Part shown: one piece after another, positions 9,593 through 17,813 of the stretch
How positions within the stretch are numbered: position 1 is the stretch's first letter
How the letters are laid out: each line of letters starts with the position of its first letter
DNA from: Pseudomonas akapageensis
Lineage (GTDB): Bacteria; Pseudomonadota; Gammaproteobacteria; Pseudomonadales; Pseudomonadaceae
Reading direction: 5' to 3'
DNA: 64,000 bases
Assembly (NCBI RefSeq): GCF_011355085.1
Contig: NZ_VXCP01000028.1
Location: 62,001 to 126,000, forward strand
The notes under the pieces: generated by a model
Databases searched by the model: none
What the model was told of the DNA's origin: nothing
What the model saw: only the letters and a program-made list of their open reading frames with translations
Made by a program: the position numbers and the translations under genes

Positions 9593-10543
9593 ATGCCAAC
9601 CATAAAAGGCTTTCACCATCTGACTGCCGGTGTCGCCGGCGCGCAAGAGGATGTGGACTTTTACGTGAAGCTGCTGGGACAGAGCCTCGTCAAGAAGACG
9701 GTCCTGCTTGACGGTGACGACCCCATCTATCACTTGTATTACGGCAACGCCAAAGGGGATGCGGGTACCCTCGTGACCTCGTTCCCCTTCAAGCAAAGGG
9801 GCGTGAAAGCCCGTCCGGGTTCTGGACAGATCAAGGTCATCAACTATTCCGTTCCCAAGCATTCCCTGGAATTCTGGCGGGCCCGTTTCGCCGCCAAAGG
9901 CGTCCCATTCGCCCAGCAAGTGGTGTCGCGTTTCGGCGAAACGCGCCAGCGCTTTCAGCATCCGTGCGGCATCGAGTTCGATCTGGTGGCCACGGATCAG
10001 GACACCCGTCCACCGTGCATCGCCAGTGATATTCCAGAAGAGTTCGCCATCCGTGGCGTGCACAGCATCACGCTGTCGCTGCGTGAAGTGGCGGAATCGA
10101 TCATCTTCATGCAGGAAGCCCTGGGCTTTCGCCATGCAGCCGAAGAGGGGCCCTACCACCGTTTTGAATCAGGCACGGGTGGACTGGGAACCATCGTCGA
10201 ATTCCAGCATGAACCCGATCGTTTGCAAGGCTCATCGATCTACGGGGAAGGCACGATCCATCACGTCGCGTTCGCCGTGGACAACGTCGAGCAGCAAATG
10301 GTGTTGAAAGAAAAGCTGATGGCGATGGGGCATATCGACACCTCCGAATCGGTGCATCGCAATTACTTCCGTTCCATGTACTTCAAGATGCCGGGCGGGG
10401 TGATGTTCGAGGCAACCACTACCGACATCGGTTTTACCATCGACGAAGCGCAAGACCGGCTCGGTTCCGAGTTTCAACTCCCATCCTGGCTGAGCGAGCG
10501 CAAGGACGAGTTGCTCGCCCGGCTGGAGCCGATTTCCGTCTAG
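9593..10543 (+). CDS. Ring-cleaving dioxygenase, PcpA/LinE/MhqO type (copy 1)
   Basis: This 316-residue two-domain VOC-fold non-heme iron dioxygenase resembles enzymes that cleave hydroquinones between a hydroxylated carbon and its neighbour. The expected iron ligands are in place: His9 (FHHLT), His224 (GTIHHVAF) and Glu273 (PGGVMFEATT), with spacing matching that recalled for PcpA (His11, His227, Glu276). CAGGAG lies 6 bases before ATG 9593. It follows a nitroreductase and precedes wrbA, a quinone-reductase context. Copy 2 at 28749 differs at six residues (S91A, F191C, A285P, R288Q, D305E, A309S, approximate numbering). The real substrate, chlorinated or not, cannot be told. Confidence 0.88.
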   Translation: MPTIKGFHHLTAGVAGAQEDVDFYVKLLGQSLVKKTVLLDGDDPIYHLYYGNAKGDAGTLVTSFPFKQRGVKARPGSGQIKVINYSVPKHSLEFWRARFAAKGVPFAQQVVSRFGETRQRFQHPCGIEFDLVATDQDTRPPCIASDIPEEFAIRGVHSITLSLREVAESIIFMQEALGFRHAAEEGPYHRFESGTGGLGTIVEFQHEPDRLQGSSIYGEGTIHHVAFAVDNVEQQMVLKEKLMAMGHIDTSESVHRNYFRSMYFKMPGGVMFEATTTDIGFTIDEAQDRLGSEFQLPSWLSERKDELLARLEPISV

Positions 10544-10567
10544 GTCCGCAACACAGCAGTCAACACG

Positions 10568-10592
10568 CCGCGACGTTGCCGCAACGTCGCGG
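10568..10592 (+). terminator. Hairpin after dioxygenase copy 1
   Basis: A perfect 11-bp stem (arm CCGCGACGTTG) closes a CCG loop 24 bases after the stop codon. Only two T follow, so it may be a weak terminator, an attenuator ahead of wrbA or an RNA-stabilising 3' structure. It is conserved with one mismatch at 29724-29748. Confidence 0.5.
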
Positions 10593-10610
10593 TTCACACC
10601 CCGCCAAACT

Positions 10611-10636
10611 AAGGTTTCAACATAAGGTTCCAACAT
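10611..10636 (+). repeat. Tandem 13-base repeat carrying the wrbA ribosome site
   Basis: AAGGTTTCAACAT is followed directly by AAGGTTCCAACAT. The second unit supplies the ribosome site and the first two bases of the wrbA ATG, while in the first unit the start-codon position reads ATA. Confidence 0.75.
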
Positions 10637-11264
10637 GTCAAAGCCAAAAGTCCTGATTGTTTTTTACTCACGCGCAGGTTCCACGGAAACTCTCGCCAAC
10701 GCGATCGCCCAAGGCGCCATCGCCGAAGGCGCCGAGGTTCGGCTGCGTCGGGCCCGGGAGCTGGTCAGCCACGAAGTCATGCTGCAAGCACCCGGCTGGT
10801 ACGACAGTGCAGAGGTCATGAACGCAAAGTATGAACGGCCGAGCGAAGCCGACGCCGAATGGGCCGACGCCATCATCTTCGGTACGCCAACGCGGTTTGG
10901 TTCTATCGCCTCGGAACTGAAGGCGTATATCGATAGCCTCGGCGGCTTGTGGTTCGCCGGCAAGCTCAATGGGAAAGTGGGTTCAGTGTTTGGCGCGACG
11001 TCCTCCAGACATGGCGGCAACGAAGCGACCCTTTTGTCGATCTATGGCCCGATGGCCCATCTCGGCCTCATCATCGTACCGCTCGGCTACGCAGACCCGG
11101 CGATGTTCAAGGCCGGTACGCCGTATGGCGCAACCCATGTGTCGAATCGCGATACCTTGACACCGGATGAAGACCACCTGGCAGTCGCGCAATTCCAGGG
11201 CAGGCGAGTCGCCTCCGTCGCCAAGTCATTGCGGTGCCCACAACGGGTCACTGAAGCGGCCTGA
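10635..11264 (+). CDS. wrbA: NAD(P)H:quinone oxidoreductase WrbA-type flavodoxin
   Basis: This 209-residue flavodoxin-fold protein reduces quinones to hydroquinones in two-electron steps, avoiding semiquinones. It shows the FMN-phosphate loop YSRAGSTETLA (12-22), the FGTPTRFGS motif typical of WrbA, the SSRHGGNEATLL loop near 122-133 and the PLGYADP segment. An AAGG lies 7 bases before the ATG inside a tandem repeat. It lies 91 bases after a ring-cleaving dioxygenase. In that context it could generate hydroquinone substrate for the dioxygenase or detoxify quinones. The last 15 residues look unlike standard WrbA. Confidence 0.88.
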   Translation: MSKPKVLIVFYSRAGSTETLANAIAQGAIAEGAEVRLRRARELVSHEVMLQAPGWYDSAEVMNAKYERPSEADAEWADAIIFGTPTRFGSIASELKAYIDSLGGLWFAGKLNGKVGSVFGATSSRHGGNEATLLSIYGPMAHLGLIIVPLGYADPAMFKAGTPYGATHVSNRDTLTPDEDHLAVAQFQGRRVASVAKSLRCPQRVTEAA

Positions 11265-11293
11265 GTCGAACGGCCAGCCTCATCCCTCTGTCC

Positions 11294-11322
11294 AGCGAGG
11301 CGACTACAGGCGCCTCGCTTTT
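11294..11322 (+). terminator. Rho-independent terminator after wrbA
   Basis: A perfect 9-bp stem (AGCGAGGCG with CGCCTCGCT) and an 8-base loop are followed by TTTTC. The element lies between wrbA and the convergent GST gene and touches the last base of the GST stop codon. Confidence 0.85.
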
Positions 11323-11933
11323 CAACCCGCATGAAATAGATCGATCCAACCGGGTTGGTCCTTGATCCGTGTTATCCATCGCTCAATGGAGGGGAATTTG
11401 TCCATGTCGAATCCACCTTCGGTTGCCAGTGAGACATAGGCAAACACCCCCAGGTCGGCCACGGTATAGGCGTCGCCGACGAGCCAGTTGTGCCCGGATA
11501 ACCATTGCTCGAGCTTTTCCAGCGCGGGGTAACCCTCGGCGTGGAATTGCTGGATCTGCTGTGCCATGGAATCAGCGACACCCTTCAGATGGTACACGCG
11601 GCACAGGGCAAGCGGCTTTTGCAGATCTGCCTGCTCGAACGACAGCCAGCTGAATATTTCAGCTTGCAGCCAGGGATCGTCAGGAAGGTAACGGCTGCCC
11701 TGCGCCAGATAGCACAGGATGGCAGCGGATTCGACAAGGGTCCTGCCGTCGTCAAGTTGCAGTACGGGGACTCGAGCGAAACGGCTGATCTTCTTGAATG
11801 CAGGACTTGCTGCTTCGCCCTTGGCCAGATCCAGGGTGATGCGTTCGTACGGTATCCCCAGCTGATTGAGCAATATGCGTACTTTCCACGAGTTGCCCGA
11901 GAACCGACTGTCATAGAGTCGCAAGATGTTCAC
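11322..11933 (-). CDS. Glutathione S-transferase family protein
   Basis: This 203-residue cytosolic GST has an N-terminal thioredoxin-like domain (MNILRLYDSRFSGNSWKVRILL, cis-Pro region RVPVLQLDDG, glutathione-binding LVESAAIL) and an all-helical C-terminal domain with LVGDAYTVADLGVFAY. Members conjugate glutathione to electrophiles. The Ser in the FSGNSWKVR stretch is a plausible activating residue, but I could not assign the class. It is convergent with wrbA and divergent from the LinD-like gene, so it may share the promoter region 11934-12066 with that gene. Confidence 0.87.
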   Translation of the reverse strand: MNILRLYDSRFSGNSWKVRILLNQLGIPYERITLDLAKGEAASPAFKKISRFARVPVLQLDDGRTLVESAAILCYLAQGSRYLPDDPWLQAEIFSWLSFEQADLQKPLALCRVYHLKGVADSMAQQIQQFHAEGYPALEKLEQWLSGHNWLVGDAYTVADLGVFAYVSLATEGGFDMDKFPSIERWITRIKDQPGWIDLFHAG

Positions 11934-12066
11934 TCCAAGGAAACGGGGGGGCGGCCTGAAAAGTAATCATATCGTCCTTTCAACTGCAGAGCCGCGTTTA
12001 CCCAGTAATAACTTTATAGGCAGAGCTTTTATCAAAAACGTTGTTTAGAACGAAGGAGTATTTTAC

Positions 12067-13122
12067 GTGCCTGTTGATAATACAGCTGTAATGGCGAGTA
12101 GTGAGCAGTTGATGAACATGGCGGGCGCTGCGCGCGCTGCCATTGTAGATCCAGCTCGAATCACCCTGGTGGGTGATGATCCGAACCCGCGCTTCGAACT
12201 GTTCCATGCAGCGAGCTCGCTGTGCTCGCAAAAGGTGAGGACGGTTCTTTTCGAGAAGGGGCTGGCCTACCGTTCGAACGACATGATCATTCTGTGTGCG
12301 ATGGGGGTTGACGGGATCATCCCGGCGGAACACTACAGTCCTGCCTATGTCCGTTTACGCTTGATTGCTGGCCGAGAGCTGAACCAGGATTTCGTCACCC
12401 GTTACAGCGGGCGCACGTCAGTCGAATCGGAAGGCTTTGATCCCTGTGTCGTGCCGTTGCTCATTGACTATGAGGCTGGTCGGGTGATCGTGGACTCCAA
12501 GCGGATCTGTTGCTATCTCGATGCTGTGTCGCGTGAGCCGGTTCAGCTGTTGTGCGATGAGCCGCAAGCGCGTGCCGAAGTGATGCGCCAGGTGGAGATC
12601 GTCGACAGGATCCCGAACGGAGCACTGCTCTATGGATTTCATCCGGATGCCGATAGACGGCCGGATATCCTCAAGTCGGTGATGGAAACGGTGTATGAAT
12701 GCAAAATCATGGCGCTGGAGGCTTTGGCCGCCGCCAACGCCGATGACCCGGCACTGGTCGCCGCCTATCGCGCCAAGATCGTCAAGGAAAGCGGTGGCAA
12801 GCAGGTGCGCCATGACGCGGACTTTCAACGGGCCGCTCGCCAGCACACGAGGGATCTGTTGGCGGAGCTGGAGCATACGCTGGCTGCGCAATCGTTGCCC
12901 CGTCCGGACGGTAATGGCTTCTCGCTCGGCGATGTGGTCTGGGGCGTCAATCTTGTTCGCCTGGCGTACCTCGGGCTGGCATCCCTGTGGGATGAACTTC
13001 CCAACGTGGCGCGGTATGTCGATGCACTTGTTCAGCGGCCTTCGCTGCGCAAGGAAGCCATTCAGGCTTCGATCGATTCGCTGCCGCCCTCCGGCTATCT
13101 GGATGCCCTCGTGACCCGCTGA
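12067..13122 (+). CDS. GST-superfamily protein resembling LinD chlorohydroquinone reductive dechlorinase
   Basis: This 351-residue protein is much longer than ordinary GSTs. It has a thioredoxin-like N-domain beginning PRFELFHAASSLCSQKVR (41-58) with Cys53/Ser54 at the expected active site. Further blocks are YVRLRL, SSVESEGFDP-like text, VVPLLIDYEAGRVIVDSKRI and a helical C-domain. From memory these blocks closely match LinD, which removes chloride from 2,5-dichlorohydroquinone using glutathione. The GTG start is well supported by AAGGAG at 12053-12058, 8 bases upstream. Its neighbours include a PcpA/LinE-type dioxygenase and a maleylacetate-reductase-like gene, the other steps of that route. 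Whether it acts on halogenated substrates is inference. Confidence 0.7.
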   Translation: MPVDNTAVMASSEQLMNMAGAARAAIVDPARITLVGDDPNPRFELFHAASSLCSQKVRTVLFEKGLAYRSNDMIILCAMGVDGIIPAEHYSPAYVRLRLIAGRELNQDFVTRYSGRTSVESEGFDPCVVPLLIDYEAGRVIVDSKRICCYLDAVSREPVQLLCDEPQARAEVMRQVEIVDRIPNGALLYGFHPDADRRPDILKSVMETVYECKIMALEALAAANADDPALVAAYRAKIVKESGGKQVRHDADFQRAARQHTRDLLAELEHTLAAQSLPRPDGNGFSLGDVVWGVNLVRLAYLGLASLWDELPNVARYVDALVQRPSLRKEAIQASIDSLPPSGYLDALVTR

Positions 13123-13140
13123 GCCCAGGCGGCTCAGCGG
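13116..13140. terminator. Hairpin overlapping the stop codon of the LinD-like gene
   Basis: A perfect 10-bp stem (CCGCTGAGCC with GGCTCAGCGG) around CAGGC includes the TGA stop at 13120-13122. No T tract follows on either strand. It lies between two convergent genes and may limit read-through. Confidence 0.4.
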
Positions 13141-13190
13141 GGTACTCCAGATGAACAGCATGGGAGCGCGTCGACACCGCTGGCGGGTCG

Positions 13191-14084
13191 TCAGCTCCTG
13201 TGCTTGGCCATGTGCGGGCATACCGCCGGTGGATCGCCGATGAAGGTGCGGGCCGACCAAAGTTCCGGGAATGGAATTTCGTCCAGCGTGGGCACCAGCC
13301 ATGCGATGCCTTCGGTGCCGAAGTAGGCAGGCCGTGCACCGAAGGTGCGGCGTGTTGCCATCAAGTGGCGATACTTCCAGTTACTGAATCCCTCGGCGAT
13401 ATCGGCGAGCGTTTCACCGAGCTGCTGGAGTTCGATGTTGCTGTCGGAGTCGGTGTAGATGTCGCGCCAAACCTGCTCGATTTCCTTGCTGGGAGAGTAG
13501 GGCGCACTCAGGTCGCGTTCGAGCACCTCTATTGGCACTTCCATGCCACGGCGGCGCAGATAGGCGAGCACGTCGTCATAGATGCTCGGTTCAGCCAGCG
13601 CCTTTTCAAGTTGTGCCCAGCGCTCGGGTTGCGGCTTGAAATGTTGCAGATGCACGGCTTGCTTGATCCCAAGCAGATACACCATGTGCCGATACGTCCA
13701 CCCCTGCAGTGCGGTGTCCTTGCCAAAAAGGGCAGCGACACGTGAAAGGATGGCCAGCAAGTCGTTGGGAGTCATCCAGGCGATCGAGCCCCAGGTCGCG
13801 TCAATCACTTTTTGATGTTCAACCACACGCAGCAGCGTTCGGTAGGCCTGGGGTAGATCATCGGCGCGCAATTGCCTTTGCGCTGTCTGGAACTCCTTGA
13901 TGATGAGCATCCAGTAAAGTTCGGTCGCTTGCACGTGAGCCATCCAGGCGTGCTCGCCAGGATGATCGCTGATCGTACGTTGCAGGGAGTGCAGCGCGTC
14001 GGTCTGGATCCAGGCGCTGTAGGGCGTTTGCCCGGGCGGAGTGATGACTGGCTCGTGCTTTTCAGGGTTAAGGGTATCGTTCAC
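13191..14084 (-). CDS. Tryptophan 2,3-dioxygenase family heme protein (divergent)
   Basis: This 297-residue helical protein matches the TDO family. The C-terminal WKYRHLMATRRTFG block carries a His at residue 240, fitting the proximal heme ligand, and the N-terminal AHVQATELYW (49-58) corresponds to the family's HQxxELW substrate motif. In this copy the residue directly before the Gln is Val, not the catalytic His, and the usual GTGGSSG loop is replaced by YFGTEGIAWL. It may therefore act on another indole or aromatic, or have lost dioxygenation. The frame opens at 14147, but GTG 14084 is chosen because AAGGAG lies 7 bases upstream. It is divergent from the LysR gene at 14418. Confidence 0.72.
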   Translation of the reverse strand: MNDTLNPEKHEPVITPPGQTPYSAWIQTDALHSLQRTISDHPGEHAWMAHVQATELYWMLIIKEFQTAQRQLRADDLPQAYRTLLRVVEHQKVIDATWGSIAWMTPNDLLAILSRVAALFGKDTALQGWTYRHMVYLLGIKQAVHLQHFKPQPERWAQLEKALAEPSIYDDVLAYLRRRGMEVPIEVLERDLSAPYSPSKEIEQVWRDIYTDSDSNIELQQLGETLADIAEGFSNWKYRHLMATRRTFGARPAYFGTEGIAWLVPTLDEIPFPELWSARTFIGDPPAVCPHMAKHRS

Positions 14085-14417
14085 TTTTATGCTCCTTGTT
14101 GTTTTCAAGCCCATTAGCAACCTCGGGTCAGTGCCACTTGCCGGCAAGCACAGCAGGCACGCGACTTTAATAAAACTCGGCGCAATGGATATTGTTTGGA
14201 GAAAAGGAATATTAGGTTTGTTCGCAGGGCTTTAGAAGTTGGTGGCCTTGTACGCTAAGTTCCGAAACAGCGAACGATCTCTCGCGCTTATGGAAGTTGC
14301 AGTGCATTATCATGTGGCGGCGAAAGGCTAAACTTGCGTTGCAGTGTCGATGCTTGATTTCACGAATTTATTGCTCAGAACGCTCTCCATCATGATTCTA
14401 TTCAGGCGAGAACCCAG
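14085..14417. promoter_or_regulatory. Divergent promoter region, TDO-like gene / LysR
   Basis: This 333-base gap separates the TDO-like gene and the LysR regulator transcribed away from each other. That arrangement usually holds LysR binding sites. The minus-strand ribosome site AAGGAG is at 14092-14097. I saw no convincing long palindrome. Confidence 0.4.
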
Positions 14418-15329
14418 ATGCTGGATTTGAAGGACGTTTATTACTTCGTTCAAGTGGTCGACCGTGGCAGTTTCACCGCCGCTGGTAACAGCCTGCGCCT
14501 GCCTAAATCAACGTTGAGCCACCGGATTCAGGAACTGGAGGCTTATCTCGGCGTCCGGCTGATTAACCGCACATCGCGTCAATTCAGCATGACGGACGTT
14601 GGTTCCGAATTTTACCAACACGCCATCGCCATGCTGCATAGCTCGGACGTCGCTGAAGAGGCAGTGCGGCAAAGGCTGGCCGAACCCAGCGGTGTTATCC
14701 GCATCACCACCGCCGTCGAAATCGCCCAGTTCGCGCTGCGCGACCTGCTTCCGGTCTTCCTTGCCCGCTATCCCAAAGTGCAAATTGTGGAAATACTGAC
14801 TGACAGGCTGGTGGATATTGTCGGTGAAGGCTTTGACCTGGCGATACGCGGGCATATCGCGCCGTTACAGGACTCGTCCCTGATACAGCGCGCCATTGCG
14901 AAGGTCCCGTGGTGCCTGTTTGCCGGCTCGCAATACCTGGAACAGATGGGCAGGCCCGCACACCCCGAAGATCTGGCGCAGCACGCGACGATTTCGATCG
15001 TGCGGGGAGGGCCGGCACAATGGCAGTTGCGCGAAGCGTCCGGCACGGAAATCACTGTACCGATTGCCCCCAGGTTCCAAAGCAACGACATGACTTCAAC
15101 GAAGGAGGCCGCCTGTGCAAACCTGGGCATTGCTGCTCTGCCAGGTTACATCTGCAAGGCGGAACTGAAGGCCGGAACATTGCAGCGCGTCCTGCCTGGC
15201 TGGATGGTCGCGGACGCGCGCATGACCGCATTGATGCCCTATCGGACCGGACTTTTACCTGCGGTAAGGGCGCTGATAGATTTTCTCGCCGTCGAGATCC
15301 CCAAGGCGACAACCTTCGACGACGAGTAA
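14418..15329 (+). CDS. LysR-family transcriptional regulator
   Basis: This 303-residue LysR regulator has the N-terminal winged helix (MLDLKDVYYFVQVVDRGSFTAAGNSL, recognition helix PKSTLSHRIQELE) and a periplasmic-binding-protein-like effector domain from about residue 90. It is divergent from the TDO-like gene and convergent with the amidase, whose stop is 4 bases away. Control of the TDO-like gene, and perhaps of the Fe-ADH/amidase operon, is the simplest inference. The effector is unknown. Confidence 0.9.
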   Translation: MLDLKDVYYFVQVVDRGSFTAAGNSLRLPKSTLSHRIQELEAYLGVRLINRTSRQFSMTDVGSEFYQHAIAMLHSSDVAEEAVRQRLAEPSGVIRITTAVEIAQFALRDLLPVFLARYPKVQIVEILTDRLVDIVGEGFDLAIRGHIAPLQDSSLIQRAIAKVPWCLFAGSQYLEQMGRPAHPEDLAQHATISIVRGGPAQWQLREASGTEITVPIAPRFQSNDMTSTKEAACANLGIAALPGYICKAELKAGTLQRVLPGWMVADARMTALMPYRTGLLPAVRALIDFLAVEIPKATTFDDE

Positions 15330-15333
15330 TCCC

Positions 15334-16698
15334 TCACTCTGTTGCGGCCGAAGCCAGCAGGCGCTCAAGTTTCAGTGCGACCTGCAGCAAGCCGCGATCG
15401 TCCCCGGGGCGCGCGACGATCTGCAGACCTGCGCGCAGGTTGTCGTGGTGCAAGGGCAACGGAATCGAGATTGCAGGGAAGCCAGCGAGATTGAACGGCG
15501 CGGTGTAGGTCATCAGCGCTTCGCGGACCGTACCCCGCCAAGCGCCAATGCTCATCGTCGTTGCATCAACGCGTGGTGCGGTACATGGGCAGGTCGCCAG
15601 CACCAGATAATCGACGTTTGCCATGGCTCGGCTGAGCTTCGCCGTGAAGTGCCGACGCGCTTGCTGCCAGTGCGCGTAGTCGCCCAAGGCAACGTTCCTG
15701 GCGAGGTCAAGTCGGCCAACCGTCTCGGCACCGTAGTGACGAGTGATGAAGTCCCAGTCATTGCGCGCAAAGTGGCTAATGCCACCCTCGGTCAGGACAA
15801 TGCCGGCGAATGCCTGGAAAACCCCGTCGAACAGGCCGGCCGTGTTGACCTCGTCACAGGGGTAGCTGCGGCCCAGGGTGGCGATGGCCTGCTCGAAAGA
15901 CATTGCCACCTCGGCACTCAAGGGGACCGGTTCGATGTGGCGAATCACCCCGAAGCGCGGTGACTCGGCCGTTTCGCCGCCCTGCAGCGCAACGCCCAGA
16001 GCATCCGCCAGCACCGTGACGTCGTCGACGCTCGCGCCGAGCAGGCCCGGGTGGTCCAGGCTCGGCGCCAGCGAGAAGATGCCCTGTGTGGGAAATGTCC
16101 CAAAGGTCGGCTTGAAGCCGACCACCCCGCATAGCGCGGCCGGAATGCGCACCGACCCACCGGTATCGGTACCCAGGCCCGCCGCGACGGCACCGTACGC
16201 GATCGCCGCCGCCGCACCGCCACTGGAACCCCCGGGAATGCAGCGCGTATCCAGCGGATTGAGCGTGTCGCCAAACGCGCGGCTGGCCGTCGTGACCCCC
16301 CAGGCGAATTCGTGGGTCGTCGTTTTGCCGATGATAATCGCGCCTTGCTCCACCAGCCTGCGCACGATAGCGGCATCTGTCGATGGAACATTGCCGATGT
16401 AGGCCGCCGAGCCATAACGCGTTTCGATGCCCTGGGTATCGATCAGGTCCTTGACGCCGATGGCCAGGCCCTCGAGTGGCCGAGCGCAACCCTCGGCATA
16501 CTTGCGATCGCTTTCTGCTGCGGCCGCCAGTGCCTTGTCCCACGCAATGGTCGCGAACGCATTGACCGCGCGCTGGCTCGACCAGGCGATGCTCAATACG
16601 TTGCGTGTCAGGGCAACGGTGCTCATGCGCCTGCCCGCCAATGCATCGCGGGCTTCGCGCAGCCCCGGCGCCCGGTTGTTCAGGAAGGGGCCGCTCAC
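15334..16698 (-). CDS. Amidase signature family hydrolase
   Basis: This 454-residue amidase-signature enzyme hydrolyses amide bonds. The Ser-cisSer-Lys triad is visible as Lys83 (IGVKDLID), Ser158 (PGGSSGG) and Ser182 (GTDTGGSVRIP). The spacings of 75 and 24 residues equal those of FAAH. It overlaps the upstream Fe-ADH by 4 bases (GTGA) and has GGAG 8 to 11 bases before its GTG start, so the two are translationally coupled. Being near a TDO-family gene, it could hydrolyse an N-formyl or arylamide product, but the substrate cannot be read from the sequence. Confidence 0.9.
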   Translation of the reverse strand: MSGPFLNNRAPGLREARDALAGRRMSTVALTRNVLSIAWSSQRAVNAFATIAWDKALAAAAESDRKYAEGCARPLEGLAIGVKDLIDTQGIETRYGSAAYIGNVPSTDAAIVRRLVEQGAIIIGKTTTHEFAWGVTTASRAFGDTLNPLDTRCIPGGSSGGAAAAIAYGAVAAGLGTDTGGSVRIPAALCGVVGFKPTFGTFPTQGIFSLAPSLDHPGLLGASVDDVTVLADALGVALQGGETAESPRFGVIRHIEPVPLSAEVAMSFEQAIATLGRSYPCDEVNTAGLFDGVFQAFAGIVLTEGGISHFARNDWDFITRHYGAETVGRLDLARNVALGDYAHWQQARRHFTAKLSRAMANVDYLVLATCPCTAPRVDATTMSIGAWRGTVREALMTYTAPFNLAGFPAISIPLPLHHDNLRAGLQIVARPGDDRGLLQVALKLERLLASAATE

Positions 16699-17813
16699 CA
16701 GAGACTCTCCAGTAGCATATCGAGCTTGGCAGACGCATTGCTGCCCAGATCATCGACCTCTTTCGGGTAGTTCGTTTTGAGCAAATCGGCGACTTTCGCC
16801 AGTTGCGACTTGTCGATATCGAAGCTGCTTATCCGATTTGGCAGACCAAGGGTGGTCACCAGATTGGCGATCCTGTTGGCGAGCTGCTCTGCGGCCGATT
16901 CGGTGCCTTGCCGTGTGGACAATGCATCGAATTTCGCACCGTAATACTCGGCGCACGCACGAATGACGGGTGCCAGCGTGATGCATGAAGTGGCGCTGTG
17001 AGGCAGCCCGAAGGTGCCGCCGAGAATATGGCCGATCCGGTGACTGAGCCCGTAGGTGACCGACGCCGGCGAGAAATAACACTGCCACGCGGCGAGCTGA
17101 AGTTGCAGCAGGTCGTCGATTGTGACCAGTCCGTTGGCAATGGCGCTGCGCGTATCGATCTCTTTCGGCCACTTCTCCAGGACGGCAAAGAAACGCTCCA
17201 ATCCGCTTGCCGCCATGATCGTGTGGGGATGGTCAGTACCGACTATGCGCATCCCTTCCACCGCGTGGTCCATACCCTTGATGGCCGAGGACAATAACAA
17301 CGGGCGGGGCGTATCAAGCAAAAGGATGGGGTCGATCACGACCACCCTGGGCACCGTTTCCCGGATCGCATAGCTGCGTTTGAATTTCTCCGGACCGCCA
17401 GTCTCGGTGATGCCGAAATAATGCGAAAACTCGGAACCGGACAATGTCGTCGGCAGGGCCGCGATCGGAAGGTAACGGCCCGTCTGCTGGAAGTGCAGAT
17501 ACGACACCGCCTTGGCGGCATCAAACACTGAGCCACCACCGAGCGCGATGATCGAATTGGCTTCGAGACGAATGCAGGCAGCCAAACCCTCCTGGACCGA
17601 GACATCGGGCACATGTGCAGGCAAATCGGTAAAGATGCCCACACCCTGTTTGATATGCGGTTGCACGTGAGTCCTGTTCAAGTGCTCCAGGGCTGTTGCC
17701 GTGAACGTGATAGGGCGGTCAATGCCGTAGTCGCCAAGGCGGGCGACGGTATCGGCGAGGATGTTTGCGCCCCAAATGACTGAATCCTGCGGCAGGCAAT
17801 TCAATTTATTCAT
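16695..17813 (-). CDS. Iron-type alcohol dehydrogenase, maleylacetate-reductase-like
   Basis: This 372-residue group III dehydrogenase shows the nucleotide-binding IALGGGSVFDAAKAV (89-103), PTTLSGSEFSHYFGITE (121-137), MDHAVEG (181-187), SHRIGHILGGTFGLPHS (257-273) and a helical C-domain. HVPDVSV and the GSE/GxTE block fit maleylacetate reductases, which convert maleylacetate to 3-oxoadipate with NAD(P)H. His183, His258/262 and His272 are present, but the Asp that binds metal four residues before His183 in Fe-ADHs is Lys here. It is first in a two-gene operon with the amidase. Maleylacetate is the expected product of unsubstituted or chlorinated hydroquinone cleavage routes. Confidence 0.8.
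   Translation of the reverse strand: MNKLNCLPQDSVIWGANILADTVARLGDYGIDRPITFTATALEHLNRTHVQPHIKQGVGIFTDLPAHVPDVSVQEGLAACIRLEANSIIALGGGSVFDAAKAVSYLHFQQTGRYLPIAALPTTLSGSEFSHYFGITETGGPEKFKRSYAIRETVPRVVVIDPILLLDTPRPLLLSSAIKGMDHAVEGMRIVGTDHPHTIMAASGLERFFAVLEKWPKEIDTRSAIANGLVTIDDLLQLQLAAWQCYFSPASVTYGLSHRIGHILGGTFGLPHSATSCITLAPVIRACAEYYGAKFDALSTRQGTESAAEQLANRIANLVTTLGLPNRISSFDIDKSQLAKVADLLKTNYPKEVDDLGSNASAKLDMLLESLW

Larger units (their letters stand above)
9505..10599 (+). repeat. Duplicated block, copy 1 (dioxygenase plus flanks)
   Basis: This stretch is near-identical to 28654-29755. It runs from the last codons of the upstream nitroreductase, through the leader and the whole dioxygenase, to just past the hairpin at 10568-10592. 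Sequence diverges abruptly after the shared GGTTCACAC at its right end. Confidence 0.9.
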
